Below are positions 33,701 to 41,008 of a stretch of DNA of 64,000 bases, piece after piece. Both the position numbers and the translations under genes were made by a program. Below the pieces are notes generated by a model. That model was not told the origin of the DNA. It did no database searches and saw only the letters and a program-made list of their open reading frames with translations. The stretch is from Peteryoungia rhizophila (GTDB lineage Bacteria; Pseudomonadota; Alphaproteobacteria; Rhizobiales; Rhizobiaceae), in the NCBI RefSeq assembly GCF_004912145.1, contig NZ_STGT01000005.1, forward strand, positions 186,001 through 250,000. Reading direction: 5' to 3'. Numbering within the stretch: position 1 is the stretch's first letter; the number at the start of each line of letters is the position of its first letter.

Positions 33701-36347
33701 GCATGTCTTCACCGTTCGTGACGATCTGCAGGACGAAGGCGCAACGCTCGCCGTCCTCGCGGCAGCCCGTGTCGTCCTGCACACCCGCAACGGCAAGATC
33801 GTCGACCAGGTGAACCGTGCGGTCTCGCTGTTCGCCACGCCGCGCACCATCGACGGCGATGTCGAATGGGCGGGTCTGCCGCCGTCCCTGCCGACCACGA
33901 CCAAAGCGGGCCAAGCGCCCGACGGCACCGACCTCGACTTCTGGAATGGCTTCGGCGGTTTCTCGAAGGACGGCACGGAATACGTCGTCCGCCTCGACGC
34001 AAATAGCACGACGCCGCATCCCTGGATCAATGTGATCGCCAACGAGAATTTCGGCTTCCATGTCTCCGCCGAAGGCGCAGGCTTCACCTGGAGCCAGAAT
34101 TCGCGCGATTACCAGGTGACCCCCTGGACCAATGATCCGGTCATCAACCGCCCCGGCGAAGGCTTCTACGTGGCCGACCTCGATAGCGGCCGTGCCTATG
34201 CGACGGTGAGCGCGCTCAATCTCGATCCGGCAGCGACGTTCGAGGCCCGCCACGGTCTCGGCTACTCGACCTTCGTCAGCCGACACGGGGATCTGGAGAT
34301 CGAGTTGACACAGACGGTTGACCGCGACCGCCCCGTCAAGCTCTCTAAGATACGGCTGAAGAATACGAGCGGCGGAGCCCGCAAGTTCCGCATCTATGGC
34401 TATGCAGAATGGGTGCTGGGCAACAACCCGGCCCGTACAGCTCCCTTCGTTCTCTCGACCTTCGACGAACAGACCGGCGCTCTTGTCGCGTCCAACCCCT
34501 ACGACATCAATCATTCGGGCCGCTACGCCTTCCTGGCGGGTCCGGAACAGCCGGAGGGTTACACGACCAGCCGCCGCGAATTCATCGGTCGCAACGGAAC
34601 GATCAAACTCCCGCAGGCCGTTGCCCGCGCGTCTACCCTGACGGGCTCGATCGAAAGCGAGAGCGATCCCTGTGCCGCAATCGCCTTCGATATCCAGCTC
34701 GCTCCGGGTCAGTCCCGCGACATGACCTTCCTGCTCGGCGAGACCGACACAGCGGAAGCTGCCGCAGATCTGGTGAGATCGGTTCGCGCTGAAGGCTTCG
34801 AAACGATCCTGAAGACAAATCGTGACTTCTGGACAGGTTTCACCGGCAAGCTTTCGGTGGAAACCGGCGACAAGGCCTTCGACAACCTCGTCAACCGCTG
34901 GCTGCCCTACCAGGCACGCGCCTGCCGTATCTTCGCTCGCGCCGGTTTTTACCAGGCGAGCGGCGCCTATGGCTTCCGCGACCAGCTGCAGGACACGCTG
35001 GCCTTCCTGACTGTCGAGCCGCAATTGGCCCGCCGCCAGATCCTGACGGCAGCGGCGCGCCAGTTCGTCGAGGGTGATGTTCAGCATTGGTGGCTGCCAC
35101 AGACGGGCGCCGGTGTGCGCACGATGATTTCCGACGACGTGGTCTGGCTCGCCTATGCGATCGATCAGTATGTGACGGCCACCGCCGATGATCAGATACT
35201 CGCGGAGCAGATCCCGTTCCTCGACGGACCGGAACTGACGGAGGGGCAGCATGACAGCTTCTTCCTGCCCAGCACCGCCGCCGAGACGACTGACCTCTAC
35301 GAACACGCCGCTCGCGCACTCGATCTCGCCGTCAGCAGAACCGGCCAGCACGGTCTGCCGCTGATTCTCGGTGGTGACTGGAATGACGGCATGAACCGCG
35401 TCGGCGCCGAAGGCCGTGGCGAAAGCGTCTGGCTAGGCTGGTTGCTCGCCGCGACGCTCGAACGCTTCAAGACCCACGCCGAGAAGCGGGGCGAGCGCGA
35501 GCGCAGCGCGCGCTGGAGCGATCATGTGGTGAAGCTCAAGGCAGCATTGGAATCTGAAGGCTGGGACGGCAACCACTATCGTCGCGGCTATTTCGACGAT
35601 GGCTCGCCGCTCGGCTCAAACGAGTCAGTTCAGTGCCAGATCGATTCCATCGCGCAGTCCTGGAGCGTATTGTCCGGCCTCGGTGACCCTGCGCACGCTG
35701 CGAAGGCACTCGACTCGGCCGTCTCCAGGCTCGTGGATACGGAAAACGGTATCGTCCGCCTCTTCACTCCGGCCTTCGAAAAGCCGGAGATCGATCCAGG
35801 TTACATCGGAGCATATCCTCCCGGTGTGCGCGAGAACGGTGGTCAATATACCCATGCCGCGATCTGGCTGGGTCTCTCGCTGGCCAAGGCCGGCCGCACG
35901 GCTGATGCATGGCGAGTGTTCGAAATGCTGAACCCGGTCAACCACGCTCGTACGGCAGAGGAAGCAGAGCTTTATCGTGTAGAGCCCTATATCGTCGCGG
36001 CCGACATCTACGGCGGTGACGGCTATGCGGGACGCGGCGGCTGGACCTGGTACACGGGCTCCGCAGGCTGGCTCTATCGATTTGCCGTAGAAGGCTTCCT
36101 CGGCATTCGGCGCGTGGGCAATGAGATCGTGGTTAGCCCCGCACTGCCGGACCACTGGCAAGGCTTTAAGGCTCAGGTGGAGATCGAGGGCCGCAAGATC
36201 GACATCGACGTCAAGCGCAGCGCGAGCGGCTATGACGTGATGCTCGACGGCAAGGCGCAGGCGCAAGGCCAGGATCTCCCCGAACCGCCGGCGCCCACGC
36301 CCGCAAAGAAGCCGGCACGAAAGCCGAAAATCAAGGCAGCAGAATAG
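27771..36347 (+). CDS. ndvB: Cyclic beta-1,2-glucan synthase
   Basis: This giant 2858-residue inner-membrane enzyme makes periplasmic cyclic beta-1,2-glucans from UDP-glucose. An N-terminal region of about 415 residues is followed by transmembrane helices (about 417-483). The GT84 glycosyltransferase domain has LDADTRLMRD near residue 636 and RQHRWARGDW near residue 782; more transmembrane segments lie at about 823-993. A central glycoamylase-like region and a C-terminal GH94-type phosphorylase domain follow, with GGDWNDGMNRVG near residue 2533, which sets ring size. A Lys/Pro-rich tail ends the protein. Length fits the NdvB/ChvB family; the start could instead be the ATG at 27834. A terminator follows. 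Confidence 0.96.
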   Translation: MTGRFEPDGLQFNHRTENLFFMTLHVPSRDLEPKQIDHNDSIRSAYFTIEELRESAASLALNGATELPALIDFDFFARHKENEREILRVYRATAADVEAGAAITPAAEWLLDNHYIIEEAIQEVRRDFPKKFYRQLPTMKIGHREIPRTMALAWLYVAHTHSTVSQESMTALVEGYQEHQTLEIGELWALPSIVRFVLVENLRRIATRVDRSRRMRRRANEVADEIIRLNDPVAAATYLSQIEQLADDNTFATQFLYRLRNGSQNTSFAVEWLESRLEAAGRTAEEAMDAEHNRLSSGNVTMGNIVRGLREIDDKEWSVWVEDVSKIDRVLGQHTDFRELDFGSRNTYRNTIEKLARRCDLSEIEIAQTAIDLATQAAGPDGQLDVGSYLVGSRRTDLENAIGYSQPLSRIVTDFIKRLNWFSIAVPVVALTITALAFIGYFLNQVGLPASLVLILLILVSLPVSEGATGLFNTLVTFFVKPFRLTGYEFKEGIPEEARTLVVVPCMITKRDDVDELVRNLEVHYLTNPHGEIYFALLSDWKDSETEESSADLEVLEYAKREVAHLNGRYDFAGKTRFYLLHRRRLYNDAEGCWMGWERKRGKLHELNLLLRGDRDTSYLPGASNAPENVRYVMTLDADTRLMRDAVTKLVGKMHHPINRPVHDEETGRVISGYGVLQPRVTPSLTTGKDASVFQRIFSMNRGLDPYVFTVSDVYQDITGEGSFTGKGLYDVDAFETAIKGRIDENSVLSHDLLEGSFARCALVTDVELVEDFPTRYEVEISRQHRWARGDWQLIPYIGDTGRGITSLGRWKMVDNLRRSLTPIAWYAASVLGWATMDPVSATIWQLLLIFSLFVAPTLSLLSGIVPRQTDIVPAAHFQTLWSEVRSINAQVALRIVFIADNACMMADAIVRSLYRLLVSRKLLLEWRTAASVQSAAQGTISSYYHNMRHAPILAVLSVGVAALPGGYGYLIGLPFAFLWVLSPLLAWYVSQSAETEDSLEVPEHVSYELRKIARRTWRYYETFTTAGDNYLPPDNFQETPEPVIAHRTSPTNIGVYLLSVVSARHFGWLSFEQSIERMEQTISTVERMEKYRGHLYNWYYTDTLNTLGPRYISAVDSGNLAGHLIAISSACREWAEAPSAHLQGNLDGIGDVGGILLEILEQLPDDRKTVRPLRRRLEERIIGFNTALVAVKREHEFASIRIINLAVLARDVQKLAANLHHEVRSEQSAEVVRWTESLVAVCEAHIADTAFDLSNIDPLRQRLSQLSERARNIAFSMDFTFLFRPERRLLSIGYRVDARELDEACYDLLASECRLTSLFAIAKGDLPTEHWYRLGRQVVPIGARAALISWSGSMFEYLMPPLVMQERQGGILNQTNNLIVIEQMNHGRRLNIPWGISEAAFNARDHEMNYQYTNFGVPTLGLKRGLGQNAVIAPYASILASQYYPEAALENLKRLRKLGALGAYGFHDAVDFTPTRLPDGKKCAVVYNYYAHHHGMSIAAIANVAFNGRLRALFHADPVIEAAELLLQEKTPREIPVMSAKYEPQTPGKGQADLLRAEIRTVEDPLTKDREVVFLSNGHYSVMLTATGSGFSRWNGQSVTRWKPDTTEDRWGTYLFLRDTATNEWWSATSAPRRAEDEKTKVIFGDDKAEFFKTVGDISTSVECIVGTEHDAEGRRLTILNTGTEDRYIEVTSYTEPVLAFEDSDNAHPLFSRMFVKTEFGRRRDVIRAERNKRSPSDPDICVAHLVVDSAGQGRPTEFETDRRKFLGRGRTLGEAAAFDPGANLSGTEGFTLDPILSLRRVVRVPAGKKVQVIFWTMAAPNREEIDKAIERYRHPDAFSHELIHAWTRAQVELRHIGITSQEAAAFQHLGRYLVYPDNHLRADPETVRKGLRSQSALWPMAISGDFPIFALRINDDMDMDIAREAMSALEYLRRRGVVADLAIINERATSYAQDMQHALDQMADNLRHRLPGGRQHVFTVRDDLQDEGATLAVLAAARVVLHTRNGKIVDQVNRAVSLFATPRTIDGDVEWAGLPPSLPTTTKAGQAPDGTDLDFWNGFGGFSKDGTEYVVRLDANSTTPHPWINVIANENFGFHVSAEGAGFTWSQNSRDYQVTPWTNDPVINRPGEGFYVADLDSGRAYATVSALNLDPAATFEARHGLGYSTFVSRHGDLEIELTQTVDRDRPVKLSKIRLKNTSGGARKFRIYGYAEWVLGNNPARTAPFVLSTFDEQTGALVASNPYDINHSGRYAFLAGPEQPEGYTTSRREFIGRNGTIKLPQAVARASTLTGSIESESDPCAAIAFDIQLAPGQSRDMTFLLGETDTAEAAADLVRSVRAEGFETILKTNRDFWTGFTGKLSVETGDKAFDNLVNRWLPYQARACRIFARAGFYQASGAYGFRDQLQDTLAFLTVEPQLARRQILTAAARQFVEGDVQHWWLPQTGAGVRTMISDDVVWLAYAIDQYVTATADDQILAEQIPFLDGPELTEGQHDSFFLPSTAAETTDLYEHAARALDLAVSRTGQHGLPLILGGDWNDGMNRVGAEGRGESVWLGWLLAATLERFKTHAEKRGERERSARWSDHVVKLKAALESEGWDGNHYRRGYFDDGSPLGSNESVQCQIDSIAQSWSVLSGLGDPAHAAKALDSAVSRLVDTENGIVRLFTPAFEKPEIDPGYIGAYPPGVRENGGQYTHAAIWLGLSLAKAGRTADAWRVFEMLNPVNHARTAEEAELYRVEPYIVAADIYGGDGYAGRGGWTWYTGSAGWLYRFAVEGFLGIRRVGNEIVVSPALPDHWQGFKAQVEIEGRKIDIDVKRSASGYDVMLDGKAQAQGQDLPEPPAPTPAKKPARKPKIKAAE

Positions 36348-36358
36348 ACAAAACGACA

Positions 36359-36396
36359 GAGGCCCCGCCAGCGATGGCGGGGCCTCTTCTCTTTTG
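36359..36396 (+). terminator. ndvB terminator
   Basis: Twelve-base stem GAGGCCCCGCCA / TGGCGGGGCCTC with loop GCGA (36359-36386), then TTCTCTTTT. It sits 11 bases after the ndvB stop and separates it from the convergent pyc. Confidence 0.92.
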
Positions 36397-36413
36397 AGTA
36401 GTCGTTAAAGGGG

Positions 36414-39400
36414 TCAGGCCGAATAAACGATCAGCAGATCCTTGGCATCGATCTGGTCACCGATCCGGACAAGGACTTCCGAAATCGTCCCGTCGCGGTC
36501 GGCATGCAGCGCCGTCTCCATCTTCATCGCTTCGATCGAAAGCAATACGTCGCCAGACTTGACGGCCTGGCCGGCAGAGACGGAAACCTGCGAAATAACG
36601 CCCGGCATTGGCGCACCGAGTTGTGCGACATTGCCGATTTCTGCCTTCCGGCGGACAGCGCTGCCCGAAGCACCGTGGGCCCGATCCGGCACCTTGATGC
36701 GCCGCGGCTGGCCGTTCAGCTCGAAGAACACGGTGACCATACCCTTGTCATCGGTATTGCCGAGCGCCTGATTGACGATGACCAGCGTTTTGCCCTTTTC
36801 GAGATCGAGGAAGAGCTCTTCCCCAGCCGGCAGGCCATAGAAATACTGCGGCGTCGGGATAACCGAGACCGGGCCATAGGTATCTGCGGCTAATGCGTAA
36901 TCGGTAAAGACCTTGGGATACATCAGGTAGGAGGCAAACTCGAAATCGGTGACCTCGCGACCGAGCTTCTCCTCGATCACCTTGCGCTCGGCATCGAGAT
37001 CGGCGGGCGGGAGCAGCGAACCGGGCACGGCCATATACGGCTGCTCACCCTTCAGAACCTTCTTCTGCAGCGCTTCCGGCCAACCACCCGGAGGCTGACC
37101 GAGATCACCCTTCAGCATCGAGAGGACGGAGTCAGGGAAGGCGATGTCCTTGGCCGGGTTCTCGACATCTGACACCGAGAGGTCCTGGCTCACCATCATC
37201 AGTGCCATGTCACCGACAACCTTGGAGGACGGCGTTACCTTGACGATATCACCGAACATCTGGTTGGCGTCGGCATAAGCCTGCGCCACTTCGTGCCAGC
37301 GGGTTTCAAGACCGAGCGAGCGGGCCTGTTCCTTGAGGTTGGTGAACTGTCCGCCCGGCATCTCGTGCAGATAGACCTCAGAAGCAGGACCCTTCAAATC
37401 GCTCTCGAAGGCCGCATATTGTGTGCGCACGGCCTCCCAATAGAAGGACAGACGGCGGATCCAGTGTGGATCGAGGCCCGGATCACGTTCCGAACCACGA
37501 AGTGCCTCGACGATCGAGCCGAGGCAGGGCTGCGACGTGTTGCCGGAGAAAGCATCCATGGCAGCGTCTACCGCATCGACACCGGCTTCCACGGCCGCAA
37601 GCACGGTCGCCGCAGCGATGCCGGACGTGTCATGCGTGTGGAAGTGGATCGGCAGGCTCGTCGCCTCCCGCAGGGCCTTGAACAGCACCTTGGCCGCAGC
37701 CGGCTTCAGAAGCCCGGCCATGTCCTTGACGGCGATGATGTGGGCACCAGCCTTTTCCAGATCGGCGGCAAGCGCCGTGTAGTACTTCAGATCATACTTC
37801 GGCCGCGCCGAATTCAGGAGGTCGCCCGTGTAGCAGATGGTCGCTTCGCAGAGCTTGTTCTCTTCGATGACCGCATCCATCGACACCCGCATGTTGTCGA
37901 CCCAGTTCAGGCAGTCGAAGACGCGGAAGAGATCAATGCCGCCCTTGGCGGCCTGGCGGACGAAATACTTCACCACATTGTCGGGGTAGTTCTTGTAGCC
38001 GACGCCGTTCGCGCCGCGCAGCAGCATCTGCAACAGCAGGTTCGGCGCAGCTTCGCGCACCAGCGCTAGGCGCTCCCATGGGTCCTCGGTGAGGAAGCGC
38101 ATGGAAACATCGAAGGTGGCCCCGCCCCAGCATTCGAGGGAGAAGAGGTTCGGCAGAGCGCGGGCATAGGTATCGGCGATCCTGGCGATGTCATGTGTGC
38201 GAACACGCGTCGCGAGCAGCGACTGATGGCCATCGCGCATGGTCGTGTCGGTCATCAGGATGCGGTTCTCGTTGCGCATCCAGTCTCCGAACTTCTTCGG
38301 ACCGAGCTCGTCGAGAAGCTGCTTCGTGCCCGGCTTGATCTCGGCATCGATGAAGGGAATGATCGGCTTGGCTGCATCGGCCGGCGGCTTCGGGCGGCCC
38401 TTCACTTCCGGGTGACCGTTGACGGTCACATCGGCAAGATAGGTCAGCAGCTTCGTCGCGCGGTCCTGACGCTTCACCTGCTGGAAGAGCTCCGGCGTCG
38501 TGTCGATGAAGCGGGTGGTGTAGGAATTGTCGCGGAAACTCGGGTGGCCGATGATCGCTTCGAGGAAGGTGAGGTTCGTCGCGACACCACGGATACGGAA
38601 TTCGCGCAGCGCACGGTCCATGCGGCTGATCGCTTCCTGCGGCGTGCTGCCGGACGCCGTCACCTTGACCAGCAGCGGGTCGTAGTAGCGGGTGATGATC
38701 GCACCGGAATAGGCGGTGCCACCGTCGAGACGGATGCCGAAGCCGGCCGCCGATCGATAGGCGGTGATACGGCCATAATCCGGGATGAAGTTCTGTTCCG
38801 GGTCTTCGGTGGTGATGCGGCACTGAAGCGCATGACCATTGAGGCGGATATCCGACTGCTTCGGAACGCCCGATTCCGGCGTGCCGATCGCGTGGCCGTC
38901 GAGGATGTGGATCTGCGCCTTAACGATATCGATGCCGGTCACGACTTCGGTCACGGTGTGCTCGACCTGGATACGCGGATTGACCTCGATGAAGTAGAAT
39001 TTGCCGGTATCAGCATCCATCAGATATTCGACAGTGCCGGCACCGACGTAGTTCGTCGCCTGAGCGATCCGGAGCGAATAATCGGCCAGTTCCTGGCGCT
39101 GCGCTTCATTGAGATAAGGCGCCGGCGCCCGTTCGACGACCTTCTGGTTGCGGCGCTGGATCGAGCAGTCACGCTCGAAAAGATGAACCACATTGCCATG
39201 CGTGTCGCCGAGGACCTGGCTCTCGACGTGACGGGCGCGCTCCACAAGCTTCTCGAGGTAGACCTCGTCTTTGCCAAACGCTGCCATCGCCTCGCGCTTG
39301 CCTTCCACGACCTCGCGTAGCAAGTCCTTGGGGTCGCGGATGGCGCGCATGCCACGCCCGCCCCCACCCCAGGAGGCCTTGAGCATGACCGGATAGCCAA

Positions 39401-39875
39401 TCTCTTCCGCCAAGCGATGGATTTCGGTCTCGTCATCCGGCAGCGGATTGGTAGCCGGTACGACCGGAACCCCGACGCTGATCGCGAGATTGCGGGCGGC
39501 AACCTTGTTGCCGAGCTGCCGCATCGTATCGCTTCTCGGACCGATGAAAATCAGACCTGCATCGTTGCAGGCGTCTACGAATTCGGGACTTTCCGACAGA
39601 AGGCCGTAACCCGGATGGATGGCATCTGCACCAGAAAGCTTGGCGACACGAATGATTTCCTCGATCGAGAGATAGCTTTCGATCGGTCCGAGATCTCTCG
39701 CCAGGTGCGGACCCCGACCGACCTGGTAGCTTTCATCCGCCTTGAAGCGGTGCAGCGCGAGTTTGTCTTCCTCGGCCCAGATGGCGACCGTCTTCAGACC
39801 GAGCTCGTTGGCGGCGCGAAAGACGCGGATCGCGATTTCCGAACGGTTGGCGACAAGGATCTTGGATATTGGCAA
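36414..39875 (-). CDS. pyc: Pyruvate carboxylase
   Basis: This 1153-residue biotin enzyme makes oxaloacetate from pyruvate and bicarbonate. The N-terminal biotin carboxylase domain (about 1-450) has KILVANRSEIAIRVFRA and GGGGRGMR. The carboxyltransferase domain (about 530-830) has DTTMRDGHQSL and HFHTHDTSG. The C-terminal biotinyl domain has EAMKMET, with the biotin lysine at about residue 1118. I place the start at a TTG (39873-39875) preceded by GGGGAG six bases upstream, which gives PISKILVANR directly; the ATG 13 codons further out lacks a ribosome site and family similarity. Confidence 0.95.
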   Translation of the reverse strand: MPISKILVANRSEIAIRVFRAANELGLKTVAIWAEEDKLALHRFKADESYQVGRGPHLARDLGPIESYLSIEEIIRVAKLSGADAIHPGYGLLSESPEFVDACNDAGLIFIGPRSDTMRQLGNKVAARNLAISVGVPVVPATNPLPDDETEIHRLAEEIGYPVMLKASWGGGGRGMRAIRDPKDLLREVVEGKREAMAAFGKDEVYLEKLVERARHVESQVLGDTHGNVVHLFERDCSIQRRNQKVVERAPAPYLNEAQRQELADYSLRIAQATNYVGAGTVEYLMDADTGKFYFIEVNPRIQVEHTVTEVVTGIDIVKAQIHILDGHAIGTPESGVPKQSDIRLNGHALQCRITTEDPEQNFIPDYGRITAYRSAAGFGIRLDGGTAYSGAIITRYYDPLLVKVTASGSTPQEAISRMDRALREFRIRGVATNLTFLEAIIGHPSFRDNSYTTRFIDTTPELFQQVKRQDRATKLLTYLADVTVNGHPEVKGRPKPPADAAKPIIPFIDAEIKPGTKQLLDELGPKKFGDWMRNENRILMTDTTMRDGHQSLLATRVRTHDIARIADTYARALPNLFSLECWGGATFDVSMRFLTEDPWERLALVREAAPNLLLQMLLRGANGVGYKNYPDNVVKYFVRQAAKGGIDLFRVFDCLNWVDNMRVSMDAVIEENKLCEATICYTGDLLNSARPKYDLKYYTALAADLEKAGAHIIAVKDMAGLLKPAAAKVLFKALREATSLPIHFHTHDTSGIAAATVLAAVEAGVDAVDAAMDAFSGNTSQPCLGSIVEALRGSERDPGLDPHWIRRLSFYWEAVRTQYAAFESDLKGPASEVYLHEMPGGQFTNLKEQARSLGLETRWHEVAQAYADANQMFGDIVKVTPSSKVVGDMALMMVSQDLSVSDVENPAKDIAFPDSVLSMLKGDLGQPPGGWPEALQKKVLKGEQPYMAVPGSLLPPADLDAERKVIEEKLGREVTDFEFASYLMYPKVFTDYALAADTYGPVSVIPTPQYFYGLPAGEELFLDLEKGKTLVIVNQALGNTDDKGMVTVFFELNGQPRRIKVPDRAHGASGSAVRRKAEIGNVAQLGAPMPGVISQVSVSAGQAVKSGDVLLSIEAMKMETALHADRDGTISEVLVRIGDQIDAKDLLIVYSA

Positions 39876-39997
39876 TTCGATCTCCCCAAAACGATATGCC
39901 AGGGCATTGTGCACCTGCGAACAAAAGTCATAGCGCGTTGTTTTAGGAAGTTCAATTTGCCTTGGCTGCCGACGTGAAGATTCCGCCCGCGCCGAGT
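39876..39997. promoter_or_regulatory. pyc upstream / expR downstream region
   Basis: These 122 bases carry the pyc ribosome site (GGGGAG on the minus strand at about 39882-39887) and the pyc promoter. expR ends here on the same strand, and I see no clear terminator between them, so read-through from expR into pyc is possible. Confidence 0.4.
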
Positions 39998-40735
39998 TTA
40001 GGTTACCAGGCCGAGCCGGAACGAAAGAGCCACCACATGCTGCCTGTTCTTCGCGTTCAGTTTGTCCTGAATACCATTCATGTACCAGTCGACGGTGTGA
40101 TTGGAGATCTTCAGGATCTTGCTGATCTCATTGGAGGTCAGTCCATCTGCCAGATAATTCAGCACTTCCATTTCCCGCCGGGTCATCCGCGTATCCATCG
40201 GTTTGACCGCATCCGTCTCATTCGCGAACTTGAATTCGACGAGCCGCCAGTAGGCCTTCTTCGCCACAGCATCGAACAAAGTAATCTCGGTGGGCGAGAG
40301 GTCGATCGGACGACCGCCGACCGTCATGTTGCCGAGCAGACCGGTTCGGCCATGGACTGGGAAGATATAGCCGTCCAGCAGCCCGAAACGCATGCTGTCA
40401 CCCAGCATTCGCTCCATGCGCTTGCGGTGCGGATCAGCCCGGAAGGCGTGCAGCGCGTCGCGCCAGCGAAAACCCGCCTGCGCCTGGCCGAGATAGCGGA
40501 TAGTGGGATCGGTCAAGACGTATTTCTTGGCGATGTAGAGCTGCGGCCATCCCTCGGGCCACTCTCCTGTCAGCACCAGGTTCATCGGATTCTCGTCGGG
40601 CTTCGGCTGGCGAACGACCCCATAATACTGGAAGCCATAACTCCGGACCAATTTTTCGAGTTCGGAGATGACCTCGGCCGCGGAGCGGAACTCGTCGACG
40701 ACCACCAGGAAATGCAATAATTGGTTGATATTCAC
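39998..40735 (-). CDS. expR: LuxR-family quorum-sensing regulator, ExpR-like
   Basis: This 245-residue protein has an N-terminal acyl-homoserine-lactone domain and a C-terminal LuxR helix-turn-helix (MTRREMEVLNYLADGLTSNE ... NHTVDWYMNGIQDKLNAKNR, about residues 180-240). The AHL-pocket residues are all in register: W-x3-Y in GWPQLY, D-P nine residues on in LTDP, W in FRWRDA, and G in RFGLLDG. No luxI-type synthase is in the window. Position between pyc and ndvA and length match ExpR of Sinorhizobium, which controls exopolysaccharide and motility genes; the symbol rests on this comparison from memory. Confidence 0.85.
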   Translation of the reverse strand: MNINQLLHFLVVVDEFRSAAEVISELEKLVRSYGFQYYGVVRQPKPDENPMNLVLTGEWPEGWPQLYIAKKYVLTDPTIRYLGQAQAGFRWRDALHAFRADPHRKRMERMLGDSMRFGLLDGYIFPVHGRTGLLGNMTVGGRPIDLSPTEITLFDAVAKKAYWRLVEFKFANETDAVKPMDTRMTRREMEVLNYLADGLTSNEISKILKISNHTVDWYMNGIQDKLNAKNRQHVVALSFRLGLVT

Positions 40736-41008
40736 AAAATCTCTCCGAAATACGCAGCTGAAATATCATTAAAAAGCCACGAGCCACGGTTTTGTCGTCA
40801 ACTCGAAGCAATTTGAACTTTTAACGTCAATTGTCGTTTTTGGAAACCGGATACGGCAGATCAACAGCTCGCTATGGGAAAACCAAAGCGACCGTAGAGC
40901 GGACCGGATCTTGCGGAGGATTGGCTCTCGCATTAGGCATCCTAGCGGGCTGCCAAAAGTGCGAGCCCAAGCAATCGACGCGGAAATCGCTGTCCCAGGC
41001 AAAGGTGA
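40736..41008. promoter_or_regulatory. expR / ndvA divergent control region
   Basis: These 273 bases lie between divergent expR and ndvA. The part near expR is A/T-rich and contains an imperfect 16-base inverted repeat AACGTCAATTGTCGTT at 40823-40838 (14/16 symmetric). TTGTCGT occurs again at 40794-40800. No gene is supported in the remaining G/C-rich part towards ndvA, so ndvA has a long leader or a closer promoter. Confidence 0.45.

Noticed and set aside
33453-35351. 632-codon open frame on the minus strand opposite ndvB, and a 472-codon one at 27942-29360
   Set aside because: They lie wholly antisense to ndvB, have no recognisable motifs, and are expected from strong G/C bias at third codon positions.
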